From Massilia brevitalea (GTDB lineage: Bacteria > Pseudomonadota > Gammaproteobacteria > Burkholderiales > Burkholderiaceae_D), in the NCBI RefSeq assembly GCF_030711405.1, contig NZ_JAULSI010000042.1, positions 1 to 35,813 of the forward strand: 35,813 bases of DNA. The letters are read 5' to 3'. Shown here piece by piece: positions 23,750 to 31,494 of this stretch. A program made the translations under genes and the position numbers. The notes under the pieces were generated by a model. That model saw only the letters and a program-made list of their open reading frames with translations. It had not been told where the DNA came from and ran no database searches. Within the stretch, counting starts at the first letter, position 1. The number at the start of each line of letters is the position of its first letter.

Positions 23750-23760
23750 GCCCCGCCGTA

Positions 23761-24165
23761 TTAGATACGACGACGCTTTGGAGGACGGCAGCCGTTGTGC
23801 GGAACTGGGGTAACGTCCTGGATCTCGGTGATCTTGATGCCCAGGTTGTTCAGTGCACGCACAGCCGATTCGCGGCCTGGGCCTGGGCCCTTGATGCGCA
23901 CTTCCAGGTTCTTCACGCCGCTTTCTTGAGCGACCTTGCCGGCTGCTTCAGCAGCGACCTGTGCCGCGAACGGGGTCGATTTACGCGAACCCTTGAAGCC
24001 AGCGCCACCCGACGTCGCCCACGACAGGGCGTTGCCCTGGCGATCGGTGATCGTGATGATGGTGTTGTTGAACGAAGCGTGGACGTGGGCGATGCCCTCA
24101 GCCACGTTCTTCTTGACTTTCTTGCGGACGCGAGCTGCTGCTGCGCTGCTTTGTTGCTTAGCCAT
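23761..24165 (-). CDS. rpsK: 30S ribosomal protein S11
   Basis: This 134-residue protein ends DVTPVPHNGCRPPKRRRI, the usual S11 C-terminus, and has KGPGPGRESAVRAL. The N-terminus is Lys/Ala-rich. It lies 14 bp after rpsM and closes the long spc/alpha run; a hairpin follows. Confidence 0.98.
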   Translation of the reverse strand: MAKQQSSAAAARVRKKVKKNVAEGIAHVHASFNNTIITITDRQGNALSWATSGGAGFKGSRKSTPFAAQVAAEAAGKVAQESGVKNLEVRIKGPGPGRESAVRALNNLGIKITEIQDVTPVPHNGCRPPKRRRI

Positions 24166-24179
24166 GGTCGGTTCCTAGA

Positions 24180-24545
24180 TTATTTCTTCAGCGATTGAGC
24201 GGCCTTGCGCGGACCTTTGCGGGTACGTGCATTGGTGCGGGTACGCTGACCGCGCACTGGCAGACCCTTACGGTGACGCATGCCGCGGTAGCAACCCAGA
24301 TCCATCAGACGCTTGATGTTCATGGACAGTTCGCGGCGCAGGTCGCCTTCCACGACAAACTTCGCGACTTCGTCACGCAGCTTCTCGAGTTCGTTGTCGT
24401 CCAGGTCCTTGACCTTCTTGTTGGTCGCGATACCAGTCGCGTCGCAGATTTTCTGCGAACGTGGACGGCCAACACCGTAGATCGCCGTCAGGCCGATAAC
24501 AGTGTGCTGATGATTTGGGATGTTAACCCCTGCAATACGTGCCAT
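24180..24545 (-). CDS. rpsM: 30S ribosomal protein S13
   Basis: This 121-residue protein starts MARIAGVNIPNHQHTVIGLT and has the helix-hairpin-helix region and basic tail (RGQRTRTNARTRKGPRK) of S13. It follows rpmJ by 12 bp. In E. coli an S4-regulated leader precedes rpsM; the gap here is too short for one. Confidence 0.98.
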   Translation of the reverse strand: MARIAGVNIPNHQHTVIGLTAIYGVGRPRSQKICDATGIATNKKVKDLDDNELEKLRDEVAKFVVEGDLRRELSMNIKRLMDLGCYRGMRHRKGLPVRGQRTRTNARTRKGPRKAAQSLKK

Positions 24546-24557
24546 TCGTTATTCCTC

Positions 24558-24671
24558 TTAACCTTGACGCTGCTTGTGACGCGGCTCGACGCAGATCACG
24601 CGGACCACGCCCTTGCGCTTGATGATCTTGCAGTTGCGGCAGATCCGCTTGACTGAAGCATTAACTTTCAT
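24558..24671 (-). CDS. rpmJ: 50S ribosomal protein L36, zinc-binding form
   Basis: This 37-residue protein begins MKVNASVKRICRNCKIIKRK. The zinc ligands C11, C14, C27 and H32 are all present, so it is the C+ paralogue. It lies between infA (35 bp) and rpsM (12 bp). Confidence 0.97.
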   Translation of the reverse strand: MKVNASVKRICRNCKIIKRKGVVRVICVEPRHKQRQG

Positions 24672-24706
24672 TTTGTACTCTCTCTGGTGAGTTTACTTAA
24701 TATTTT

Positions 24707-24925
24707 TTACTTGGTGCGGAATACGATGCGCGCCCGGGACAAGTCGTACGGCGTGAGTTCGACCGTTACCTTGTCACCCGGGAGGATGCGGATATAGTTC
24801 ATCCGCATTTTACCCGAGATATGCCCCAGGACCACATGCCCGTTTTCCAGCTTTACCCGAAATGTCGCATTTGGGAGATTCTCGAGAATCTCGCCCTGCA
24901 TTTGGATGACGTCGTCTTTTGCCAT
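24707..24925 (-). CDS. infA: Translation initiation factor IF-1
   Basis: This 72-residue S1/OB-fold protein starts MAKDDVIQMQGEILENLPN and ends SRARIVFRTK. I chose the ATG at 24925 because AGGAGG lies 10 bases before it; an ATG three codons upstream touches that site. Its place between secY and rpmJ is usual in betaproteobacteria but not in E. coli. Confidence 0.97.
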   Translation of the reverse strand: MAKDDVIQMQGEILENLPNATFRVKLENGHVVLGHISGKMRMNYIRILPGDKVTVELTPYDLSRARIVFRTK

Positions 24926-24946
24926 TCGGTCCATTCCTCCTACCGC

Positions 24947-26281
24947 TTAACGCGACGGGATTCCGCCCTTGAAGTTAGCCTTGCGCAGCAGCGATTCATA
25001 TTGCTGCGACATGACGTAGTTCTGCACTTGTGCCATGAAGTCCATGGTCACGACCACGATAATCAGGAGCGACGTGCCGCCGAAATAGAAAGGAACTTTC
25101 CAGAACGACTGCAGGAACTCCGGCACCAGGCACACGAGGGTGATATAGACCGCACCGGCCAGGGTCAGGCGCATCAGGATCTTGTCGATGTAGCGTGCGG
25201 TCTGCTCGCCCGGACGGATGCCCGGAACAAACGCGCCGCTCTTCTTCAAGTTGTCCGCCGTTTCCTTGCTGTTGAATACCAGCGCGGTGTAGAAGAAGCA
25301 GAAGAACACAATCGCCACCGCATACAGCAACGCGTGGATCGGCTCACCGGTCGTCAGCGAGGCCGCCAGGTCTTTCAGGAACCCGATGAACGGGCCGCTG
25401 GAGTCCTTGCCCCGCGTGTACCAGTCGACGATCGTCGCCGGGAACAGGATGATCGAGGACGCGAAGATCGGCGGGATCACGCCGGCCATGTTCAGCTTCA
25501 GGGGCAGGTGGCTGGTTTGGCCACCGTACACCTTGTTGCCGACCTGGCGCTTGGCGTAATTCACGAGGATCTTGCGCTGACCGCGTTCAACGAACACGAC
25601 TGCATACGTAACCGCAACCACCAGGAGCACGATAATGATCGCGGCGATACTGCTGATCGAACCGTTCGAGACCAGGGTGAACAAACCACCCAGTGCCGAC
25701 GGCAGACCGGCTGCGATACCGGCGAAAATGATGATCGAAATGCCGTTGCCCAGGCCACGTTCGGTGATCTGCTCGCCCAGCCACATGAGGAACATGGTAC
25801 CGGTCAAGAGGGTCACGACCGTGACGAAGCGGAAGGCCATGCCCGGTTCGAGCACGAGACCCGGCTGGGCCTCGAGCGCGACGGCGATGCCGAACGCCTG
25901 GAACAGAGCCAGTGCCACCGTGAAGTAACGGGTGTACTGGGTGATCTTGCGGCGCCCTGCTTCGCCTTCCTTCTTCAGCGCTTCCAGCTGCGGCGAGACG
26001 ATCGACCCCAGCTGCATGATGATCGAAGCCGAAATGTAGGGCATGATCCCGAGTGCGAACACGGTAAAGCGGGACAGCGCGCCACCCGAGAACATGTTGA
26101 ACATGCCCAGGATGCCGTTCGAGTTTTCCTTGAACAGCGACGCCAGCGCGACCGGATCAATCCCGGGGACCGGGATATGAGCACCGATGCGGTACACGAC
26201 CAATGCGCCAAGCAAAAACCACAGCCGGCCCCAGGGGAATCCGGCGGCGGCGCTTTTACCAAGTTGTGAATTAGTCGCCAA
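24947..26281 (-). CDS. secY: SecY preprotein translocase channel subunit
   Basis: This 444-residue membrane protein has the ten membrane segments of SecY, the SecYEG pore. The conserved plug and loop region reads VSPQLEALKKEGEAGRRK, and the C-terminal cytoplasmic region includes ENLKK-type basic motifs (DNLKKSGAFVPGIRPG). The apparent start is TTG (decoded MATNSQLGKS), with GGAG six bases upstream. It lies 28 bp after rplO and 21 bp before infA. Confidence 0.97.
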   Translation of the reverse strand: MATNSQLGKSAAAGFPWGRLWFLLGALVVYRIGAHIPVPGIDPVALASLFKENSNGILGMFNMFSGGALSRFTVFALGIMPYISASIIMQLGSIVSPQLEALKKEGEAGRRKITQYTRYFTVALALFQAFGIAVALEAQPGLVLEPGMAFRFVTVVTLLTGTMFLMWLGEQITERGLGNGISIIIFAGIAAGLPSALGGLFTLVSNGSISSIAAIIIVLLVVAVTYAVVFVERGQRKILVNYAKRQVGNKVYGGQTSHLPLKLNMAGVIPPIFASSIILFPATIVDWYTRGKDSSGPFIGFLKDLAASLTTGEPIHALLYAVAIVFFCFFYTALVFNSKETADNLKKSGAFVPGIRPGEQTARYIDKILMRLTLAGAVYITLVCLVPEFLQSFWKVPFYFGGTSLLIIVVVTMDFMAQVQNYVMSQQYESLLRKANFKGGIPSR

Positions 26282-26309
26282 TTTTTGCTCCGATCAGGCA
26301 GCGATCGCT

Positions 26310-26741
26310 TTACGCGACCGAACCGCCAGCTGCTTCGATAGCCGCTTTCGCGCCCGCGGTCGCTTTCAGGCCCTTGAGGTTCACCGCTTTGGTGATCTCG
26401 CCCGACAGGATGACGCGCACGTCGCGTGCCACCACCGACAGGATGCCTGCCTGCTTCAGCACCAGGATGTCGACTTCGCCGACCGCCAGGTTGTTCAGGT
26501 CCGACAGACGGACTTCAGCCTTGAAGGTAGCGTTGAGCGACTTGAAGCCGCGCTTCGGCAGACGACGCTGCAGAGGCATCTGGCCGCCTTCGAAGCCGAC
26601 TTTGTGGAAGCCGCCCGAACGCGATTTCTGACCTTTGTGACCGCGACCGGCGGTCTTGCCCAGGCCGGAGCCGATACCGCGGCCGACGCGACGCTTGTAG
26701 TGCTTGGCGCCGTCAGCTGGTTGAATGGTATTCAATTCCAT
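26310..26741 (-). CDS. rplO: 50S ribosomal protein L15
   Basis: This 143-residue protein has the Gly/Arg/Lys-rich N-terminal extension of L15 (KRRVGRGIGSGLGKTAGRG, then HKGQKSRSGG) and a C-terminal globular domain. It lies between rpmD and secY. Confidence 0.97.
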   Translation of the reverse strand: MELNTIQPADGAKHYKRRVGRGIGSGLGKTAGRGHKGQKSRSGGFHKVGFEGGQMPLQRRLPKRGFKSLNATFKAEVRLSDLNNLAVGEVDILVLKQAGILSVVARDVRVILSGEITKAVNLKGLKATAGAKAAIEAAGGSVA

Positions 26742-26770
26742 TGTTTTCTCCGTTAGGTAAGCCCGAAGGC

Positions 26771-26950
26771 TTACCCGACTACTTTAACGAGGTACGAGAC
26801 TTTGTTGATCATGCCGCGAACCGACGGGGTGTCCTGCAACTCGGAAACCGAGTTGACGCGGCGCAGACCCAGTCCACGCACGGTAGCGCGGTGATCCTGA
26901 CGGGTGCCGATCAGGCCCTTGACCAGTTGTACTTTGATGGTGTTTGCCAT
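26771..26950 (-). CDS. rpmD: 50S ribosomal protein L30
   Basis: This 59-residue protein starts MANTIKVQLVKGLIGTRQDH and has the normal L30 length. A longer reading with 14 extra residues would run into rpsE and was rejected. It lies 10 bp after rpsE. Confidence 0.96.
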   Translation of the reverse strand: MANTIKVQLVKGLIGTRQDHRATVRGLGLRRVNSVSELQDTPSVRGMINKVSYLVKVVG

Positions 26951-26960
26951 TGTCTTCACC

Positions 26961-27479
26961 TTAGCCCAGGATGTCTTCGACCGACTTGCCACGCTTGGCG
27001 GCGATGTCGGACGCGGTGCTCATCTTCGACAGACCGTCGAGGGTAGCGCGCACCAGGTTGTACGGGTTCGACGAACCGGTCGACTTGGCGACCACGTCGG
27101 TCACGCCCATCACCTCGAAGATAGCGCGCATTGCGCCACCAGCGATCACGCCGGTACCCGGCTTGGCCGGTGCCATCAGGACGCGCGAGGCGCCGTGACG
27201 ACCGGTGACGGTGTGGTGCAGCGTACCGTTCTTGAGGGGCACCTTGATCAGGTTGCGGCGGGCTTCTTCCATCGCTTTTTGCACGCCGACTGGAACTTCC
27301 TTCGACTTGCCTTTGCCCATGCCGATGCGGCCATCGCCGTCACCGACAACGGTCAGCGCTGCAAAACCCATGATACGACCACCCTTCACCACTTTGGTGA
27401 CGCGGTTGATCGCGATCATTTTTTCGCGCATGCCATCATCCGGCTTGTCGCTTGCCATTTTCGCTTGCATTTTTGCCAT
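26961..27479 (-). CDS. rpsE: 30S ribosomal protein S5
   Basis: This 172-residue protein has the double-stranded-RNA-binding-like N-terminal domain (REKMIAINRVTKVVKGGRIM) and a C-terminal domain containing GTGVIAGGAMRAIFEVMGV. It lies 12 bp after rplR. Confidence 0.98.
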   Translation of the reverse strand: MAKMQAKMASDKPDDGMREKMIAINRVTKVVKGGRIMGFAALTVVGDGDGRIGMGKGKSKEVPVGVQKAMEEARRNLIKVPLKNGTLHHTVTGRHGASRVLMAPAKPGTGVIAGGAMRAIFEVMGVTDVVAKSTGSSNPYNLVRATLDGLSKMSTASDIAAKRGKSVEDILG

Positions 27480-27491
27480 GACGATTCTTCC

Positions 27492-27854
27492 TTAGAACTT
27501 CAGACCGGCTTCACGCGCGGCATCTGCCAGCGCCTTCACACGGCCGTGGTAACGGAAACCCGAACGGTCGAATGCGACTTCGGTGATCCCTGCTTTCAGT
27601 GCTTTTTCTGCGACGCGCTTGCCAACCAGGGCAGCGGCGGCAGCGTTGCCGCCGGCGCCAGTCTTGCCGCCGAGTTCAGCGCGCACTTCTGCTTCCAGCG
27701 ACGAAGCCGAAACCAGGACCTTCGCATCCGGGCTGATCAGGTTCGCATAGATGTGCAGGTTGGTGCGGTGAACCGACAGACGGTTCACGCCCAGTTGCGC
27801 GATCTTGATGCGGGTTTGGCGTCCGCGACGCAGACGCGATTGTTTCTTGTCCAT
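27492..27854 (-). CDS. rplR: 50S ribosomal protein L18
   Basis: This 120-residue 5S-rRNA-binding protein begins MDKKQSRLRRGRQTRIKI and ends with the FDRSGFRYHGRVKALADAAR signature. It lies 11 bp after rplF. Confidence 0.98.
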   Translation of the reverse strand: MDKKQSRLRRGRQTRIKIAQLGVNRLSVHRTNLHIYANLISPDAKVLVSASSLEAEVRAELGGKTGAGGNAAAAALVGKRVAEKALKAGITEVAFDRSGFRYHGRVKALADAAREAGLKF

Positions 27855-27865
27855 GTCAGCTCCGA

Positions 27866-28399
27866 TTATTTCTTCTTGGTTTCTTTAAGCTTCACCACTT
27901 CGTCCGAATAACGGACACCCTTGCCTTTGTAAGGCTCAGGCGAGCGGTAAGCGCGCACTTCAGCGGCAACCTGGCCGACCTTTTGACGATCGATACCCTT
28001 GATCAGGATCTCGGTCGGGGTCGGGGTGACCGCGGTGACGCCTTCCGGCATCACGTGCAGCACCGGGTGCGAGAAGCCCAGCGACAGGTTCAGGGCATTG
28101 CCCTGCAGCGCTGCCTTGTAGCCCACGCCCACCAGGTTCAGCTTCTTCTCGAAGCCCTTGGTGACGCCGGTAACCATGTTGTTGACCAGGGCGCGCAGGG
28201 TGCCCGACATGGCGTTCGATTCACGCGAATCGTCCACCACGTCGAACGTCAGCGTGCCGTTGTTGTTTTCTACCTTGACCAGGCCGTTCAGCGGCTGGGT
28301 CAGGGTGCCCAGTGGGCCTTTGACCGTGATCGCTGCTGCAGTGATCGCCACTTCGGCGCCAGCTGGGACAGCGATTGGCATCTTAGCTACTCGAGACAT
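27866..28399 (-). CDS. rplF: 50S ribosomal protein L6
   Basis: This 177-residue protein has the duplicated L6 fold and the C-terminal signature PEPYKGKGVRYSDEVVKLKE. It starts MSRVAKMPIAVPAG and lies 10 bp after rpsH. Confidence 0.98.
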   Translation of the reverse strand: MSRVAKMPIAVPAGAEVAITAAAITVKGPLGTLTQPLNGLVKVENNNGTLTFDVVDDSRESNAMSGTLRALVNNMVTGVTKGFEKKLNLVGVGYKAALQGNALNLSLGFSHPVLHVMPEGVTAVTPTPTEILIKGIDRQKVGQVAAEVRAYRSPEPYKGKGVRYSDEVVKLKETKKK

Positions 28400-28409
28400 C
28401 GTCTACTCC

Positions 28410-28805
28410 TTAAGCTACGTAGCAGATAACTTCGCCGCCGACGCCAGTGGCGCGGGCTTTGCGGTCAGTCATCACGCCTTGCGGGGTCGACACAATCGCC
28501 ACGCCCAGGCCGTTCATGACGGTCGGGATCTCGTCCTTGCCTTTGTAGACACGCAGGCCAGGACGGGAAACGCGCTCGATGCGCTCGATGACCGGACGGC
28601 CGGTGTAATACTTCAAACCGATTTTCAGTTCCGACTTGCCACCTTCGGTGGACACGGCGAAATCCTCAATGTAACCCTCGTCCTTCAGGACGTTGGCAAT
28701 GGCAACCTTGACTTTCGACGACGGCATTGCGACCGTGGTCTTTTGGACAGTTTGTGCGTTGCGAATGCGGGTCAGCATATCGGCGATAGGATCGCTCATA
28801 CTCAT
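28410..28805 (-). CDS. rpsH: 30S ribosomal protein S8
   Basis: This 131-residue protein starts MSMSDPIADMLTRIRNAQ, the betaproteobacterial form, and has the C-terminal GLGVAIVSTPQGVMTDRKA. In E. coli S8 represses the spc operon at the rplE region. It lies 14 bp after rpsN. Confidence 0.98.
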   Translation of the reverse strand: MSMSDPIADMLTRIRNAQTVQKTTVAMPSSKVKVAIANVLKDEGYIEDFAVSTEGGKSELKIGLKYYTGRPVIERIERVSRPGLRVYKGKDEIPTVMNGLGVAIVSTPQGVMTDRKARATGVGGEVICYVA

Positions 28806-28819
28806 TGCTTATTCTCCTA

Positions 28820-29125
28820 TTACCAGCTGGCTTTGGTCATACCCGGAATTTCGCCCTTCATGGCGAATTCGCGGATTTTGGTACGGGCGAGGCCGAACTT
28901 ACGGAAGGTGCCACGTGGGCGGCCGGTCATGGCGCAGCGGTTACGCTGGCGGGTCGGCGCCGAATTACGTGGCAGTGCCTGCAATTTCAGGCGCGCTTCG
29001 TAACGTTCTTCTTCGGTCTTCGACTGGTCGTCGATGATCGCTTTCAGAGCTGCACGCTTTGCGGCGAATTTCTCCACCAGGTCTGCACGCTTCTGTTCGC
29101 GGTTAATCAGTGCAAGTTTTGCCAT
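28820..29125 (-). CDS. rpsN: 30S ribosomal protein S14, zinc-free form
   Basis: This 101-residue protein is the long, zinc-independent S14: only one cysteine is present (RNRCAMTGRPRG). It ends GEIPGMTKASW and lies four bp after rplE. Confidence 0.98.
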   Translation of the reverse strand: MAKLALINREQKRADLVEKFAAKRAALKAIIDDQSKTEEERYEARLKLQALPRNSAPTRQRNRCAMTGRPRGTFRKFGLARTKIREFAMKGEIPGMTKASW

Positions 29126-29129
29126 GCTC

Positions 29130-29669
29130 TTAGTTCCTGAACGGGAATTTGAAGGCGGCGAGCAGCGCTTTGGCTTCGTCGTCGGTCTTAGCGGTGGTGG
29201 TGATCGAGATGTTCATGCCACGCAGCGCGTCGATCTTGTCGTAATCGATTTCAGGGAAGATGATCTGTTCCTTGACACCGATGTTGTAGTTGCCACGACC
29301 ATCGAACGATTTGCCGTTCACGCCACGGAAGTCACGCACGCGCGGCAGGGCCACGGTGATGAAACGATCCAGGAACTCGTACATGCGGTTGCCACGCAGG
29401 GTAACCATGGTACCGATCGGGTAGCCTTCGCGGATCTTGAAACCTGCGATTGCCTTGCGCGACTTGGTGGTCACTGGCTTCTGGCCGGCGATCTTGGTCA
29501 GGTCGCTGACAGCGTGCTCGAGCACTTTCTTGTCGGCGATCGCTTCACCAACACCCATGTTCAGGGTGATCTTGGTCAGGCGCGGCACTTCCATCACCGA
29601 CTTGTAGCCGAATTTCTCGGTCAGGTCAGCGACGACTTTGTCTTTGTAGAATTGTTGGAGACGGGCCAT
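29130..29669 (-). CDS. rplE: 50S ribosomal protein L5
   Basis: This 179-residue 5S-rRNA-binding protein starts MARLQQFYKDKVVADLTEKF and has KITLNMGVGEAIADKK and DALRGMNISITTTAK. It lies four bp after rplX. Confidence 0.98.
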   Translation of the reverse strand: MARLQQFYKDKVVADLTEKFGYKSVMEVPRLTKITLNMGVGEAIADKKVLEHAVSDLTKIAGQKPVTTKSRKAIAGFKIREGYPIGTMVTLRGNRMYEFLDRFITVALPRVRDFRGVNGKSFDGRGNYNIGVKEQIIFPEIDYDKIDALRGMNISITTTAKTDDEAKALLAAFKFPFRN

Positions 29670-29673
29670 GTTC

Positions 29674-29988
29674 TTACACCTTCACTTCTTCGCCGGAAGA
29701 CTTGAAGACGCGGACTTTTTTACCGTCCTGGTCTTTGAAGCCTACGCGGTCAGCCTTGCCGGTCGCGGCGTTGAACAGCGCGACGTTGGAGACGTGAATC
29801 GGCATCGCCTTGTCGACGATACCACCTTGGACGCCGGTCATCGGGTTCGGCTTGACGGCCTTCTTGGCGATGTTCACGCCATCGACGATGACGTGCTCGG
29901 CGTCGACGCGACGCGAAACCACGCCACGCTTGCCTTTGTCTTTACCGGCCAAAACGATGACTTCGTCGTTTTTACGAATCTTATCCAT
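29674..29988 (-). CDS. rplX: 50S ribosomal protein L24
   Basis: This 104-residue protein starts MDKIRKNDEVIVLAGKDKGK, the KOW motif of L24, an assembly initiator of the 50S subunit. It lies nine bp after rplN. Confidence 0.98.
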   Translation of the reverse strand: MDKIRKNDEVIVLAGKDKGKRGVVSRRVDAEHVIVDGVNIAKKAVKPNPMTGVQGGIVDKAMPIHVSNVALFNAATGKADRVGFKDQDGKKVRVFKSSGEEVKV

Positions 29989-29997
29989 TGCGACTCC

Positions 29998-30366
29998 TTA
30001 CAGTACTTCAGGTGCCAGGGACACGATCTTCATGAACTTTTCAGTGCGCAGCTCGCGCGTCACTGGTCCGAAGATACGGGTGCCGATCGGTTCCAGCTTG
30101 GCGTTCAGCAGTACTGCGGCATTGCCGTCGAACTTCACCAGGGAGCCGTCTTGGCGGCGCACACCTTTAGCGGTACGCACAACCACAGCGTTATAAATTT
30201 CACCTTTTTTGACACGGCCACGTGGCGCAGCAACCTTGACGGTTACCTTGATGATGTCGCCAATGCTCGCATAACGGCGCTTGGAGCCGCCCAACACCTT
30301 GATGCACAAAACTTCTTTTGCACCGGTGTTGTCGGCTACTTCGAGCCGGCTTTCAGTTTGAATCAT
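29998..30366 (-). CDS. rplN: 50S ribosomal protein L14
   Basis: This 122-residue protein starts MIQTESRLEVADNTGAKEVL and is the first gene of the spc part. It is preceded by 233 bp holding a strong promoter candidate (30555-30583) and a leader hairpin. Confidence 0.98.
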   Translation of the reverse strand: MIQTESRLEVADNTGAKEVLCIKVLGGSKRRYASIGDIIKVTVKVAAPRGRVKKGEIYNAVVVRTAKGVRRQDGSLVKFDGNAAVLLNAKLEPIGTRIFGPVTRELRTEKFMKIVSLAPEVL

Positions 30367-30503
30367 AGTATTTTCTTTCCCAACTTAAGCCGAAGAAACC
30401 CCACGGCGAACCGTAGGCCTGCGGTCAGTCTTGGTCCCGCCGCACCGCCCCTGCTGGAGCAATACGATTGGGTGATTGGACTTTCCAATAAACTTCGAAC
30501 AGG

Positions 30504-30532
30504 CCGCAGTTACCGAGGGGGACAAACTGCGG
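30504..30532 (-). promoter_or_regulatory. Hairpin in the rplN leader
   Basis: CCGCAGTT (30504-30511) pairs with AACTGCGG (30525-30532) over 8 bp with a 13-base loop, inside the predicted 180-base leader of the spc transcript. Its role is unknown. Confidence 0.45.
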
Positions 30533-30547
30533 CAACACATGAACGAA

Positions 30548-30576
30548 GCCCGCTAGTATCTCAGATACCAGCGGGC
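30548..30576 (-). other. Hairpin at the S10/spc boundary
   Basis: GCCCGCT pairs with AGCGGGC, continued after one mismatch by GTATC/GATAC with a TCA loop. It starts 23 bp after the rpsQ stop and lies inside the spc promoter. The U-tract after it is poor (TTCGTT). Confidence 0.55.
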
Positions 30577-30583
30577 CACGCAA
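30555..30583 (-). promoter_or_regulatory. spc promoter (upstream of rplN)
   Basis: TTGCGT -35 (30578-30583), a 17-bp spacer and GATACT -10 (30555-30560) are followed by AGCGGGCTTCG. The element before rplC has the same -35, the same spacer length and an almost identical -10/discriminator, which supports both. Confidence 0.65.
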
Positions 30584-30599
30584 GACTAATTTTTACTGC

Positions 30600-30872
30600 T
30601 TACAGTACCTGTGCAACCTGCACAACACGGGTAACAGTCCAAGCTTTCGTCTTCGAGATCGGGCGACCTTCCGAGATCTCGACCGTGTCGCCGGTCTTGG
30701 CCTGGTTGGTTTCGTCGTGCGCGTGATACTTGTTCGAACGCACGATGATCTTGCCGTACAGCGGGTGCTTCACGTGACGCTCGATCAGCACGGTGACGGT
30801 CTTGTCCATTTTGTCGGACACGACTTTGCCGACCAGCGTACGCTTCAGCGCCGTTTTAGTGGTGTCGTTCAT
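30600..30872 (-). CDS. rpsQ: 30S ribosomal protein S17
   Basis: This 90-residue OB-fold protein has GKVVSDKMDKTVTVLIER and KHPLYGKIIVRSNKYHAHDE. It overlaps rpmC by four bases (ATGA) and is the last gene of the S10 part. Confidence 0.98.
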   Translation of the reverse strand: MNDTTKTALKRTLVGKVVSDKMDKTVTVLIERHVKHPLYGKIIVRSNKYHAHDETNQAKTGDTVEISEGRPISKTKAWTVTRVVQVAQVL

Positions 30873-31060
30873 TTGGCTTCCTTCGAGTTCATCACAGTCT
30901 TCACACGCGCGATGTCGCGACGTACTTTCTTGAGCTGCGCGGTATTGCCCAGCTGCTGGGTAGCGATTTGCATGCGCAGGCCGAATTGGGCCTTCAGCAG
31001 CTCATTCAGCTCCTTTTGCAGCGCTTCCTGGTCCTTGCCGCGGAGTTCCGATGCTTTCAT
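30869..31060 (-). CDS. rpmC: 50S ribosomal protein L29
   Basis: This 63-residue helical hairpin protein starts MKASELRGKDQEALQKELNE. The ATG at 31060 has GGAG six bases upstream; a TTG two codons earlier was rejected. It overlaps rpsQ by four bases. Confidence 0.97.
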   Translation of the reverse strand: MKASELRGKDQEALQKELNELLKAQFGLRMQIATQQLGNTAQLKKVRRDIARVKTVMNSKEAK

Positions 31061-31072
31061 ATTCAACTCCTG

Positions 31073-31492
31073 TTATTGGCCGACCTGGCGCACGACGAAC
31101 GTGGTAGCCAGTGGCAGTTTGGCAGCGGCCAGGCGGAATGCTTCGCGCGCCAGTTCTTCTGCGACGCCGTCCATCTCGTACAGGACTTTGCCTGGCTGGA
31201 TTTCAGCGACGTAGTATTCCGGATTACCTTTACCGTTACCCATACGGACTTCGGCCGGCTTGTTCGAGATCGGCTTGTCCGGGAAGATACGGATCCAGAT
31301 ACGACCGCCACGCTTGATGTGACGGGTCATGGCGCGACGTGCCGCTTCGATCTGGCGCGCGGTGATACGGCCGCGGGCAACTGCCTTCAGACCGAATTCA
31401 CCGAACGAGACCGCGGTGCCGCGGGTGTGCGAAATGCCGGTGTTACGGCCTTTCTGCTCTTTACGATACTTCCTGCGCGATGGTTGCAGCAT
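31073..31492 (-). CDS. rplP: 50S ribosomal protein L16
   Basis: This 139-residue protein starts MLQPSRRKYRKEQKGRN and has GGRIWIRIFPDKPISNKP and RMGNGKGNPEYYVA. It begins two bp after rpsC. Confidence 0.98.
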   Translation of the reverse strand: MLQPSRRKYRKEQKGRNTGISHTRGTAVSFGEFGLKAVARGRITARQIEAARRAMTRHIKRGGRIWIRIFPDKPISNKPAEVRMGNGKGNPEYYVAEIQPGKVLYEMDGVAEELAREAFRLAAAKLPLATTFVVRQVGQ

Positions 31493-31494
31493 GC

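Noticed and set aside
30459..30488. Alternative spc promoter (TTGGAA-N18-TATTGC)
   Set aside because: It is a poorer match than the TTGCGT-N17-GATACT element upstream, which is shared with rplC.
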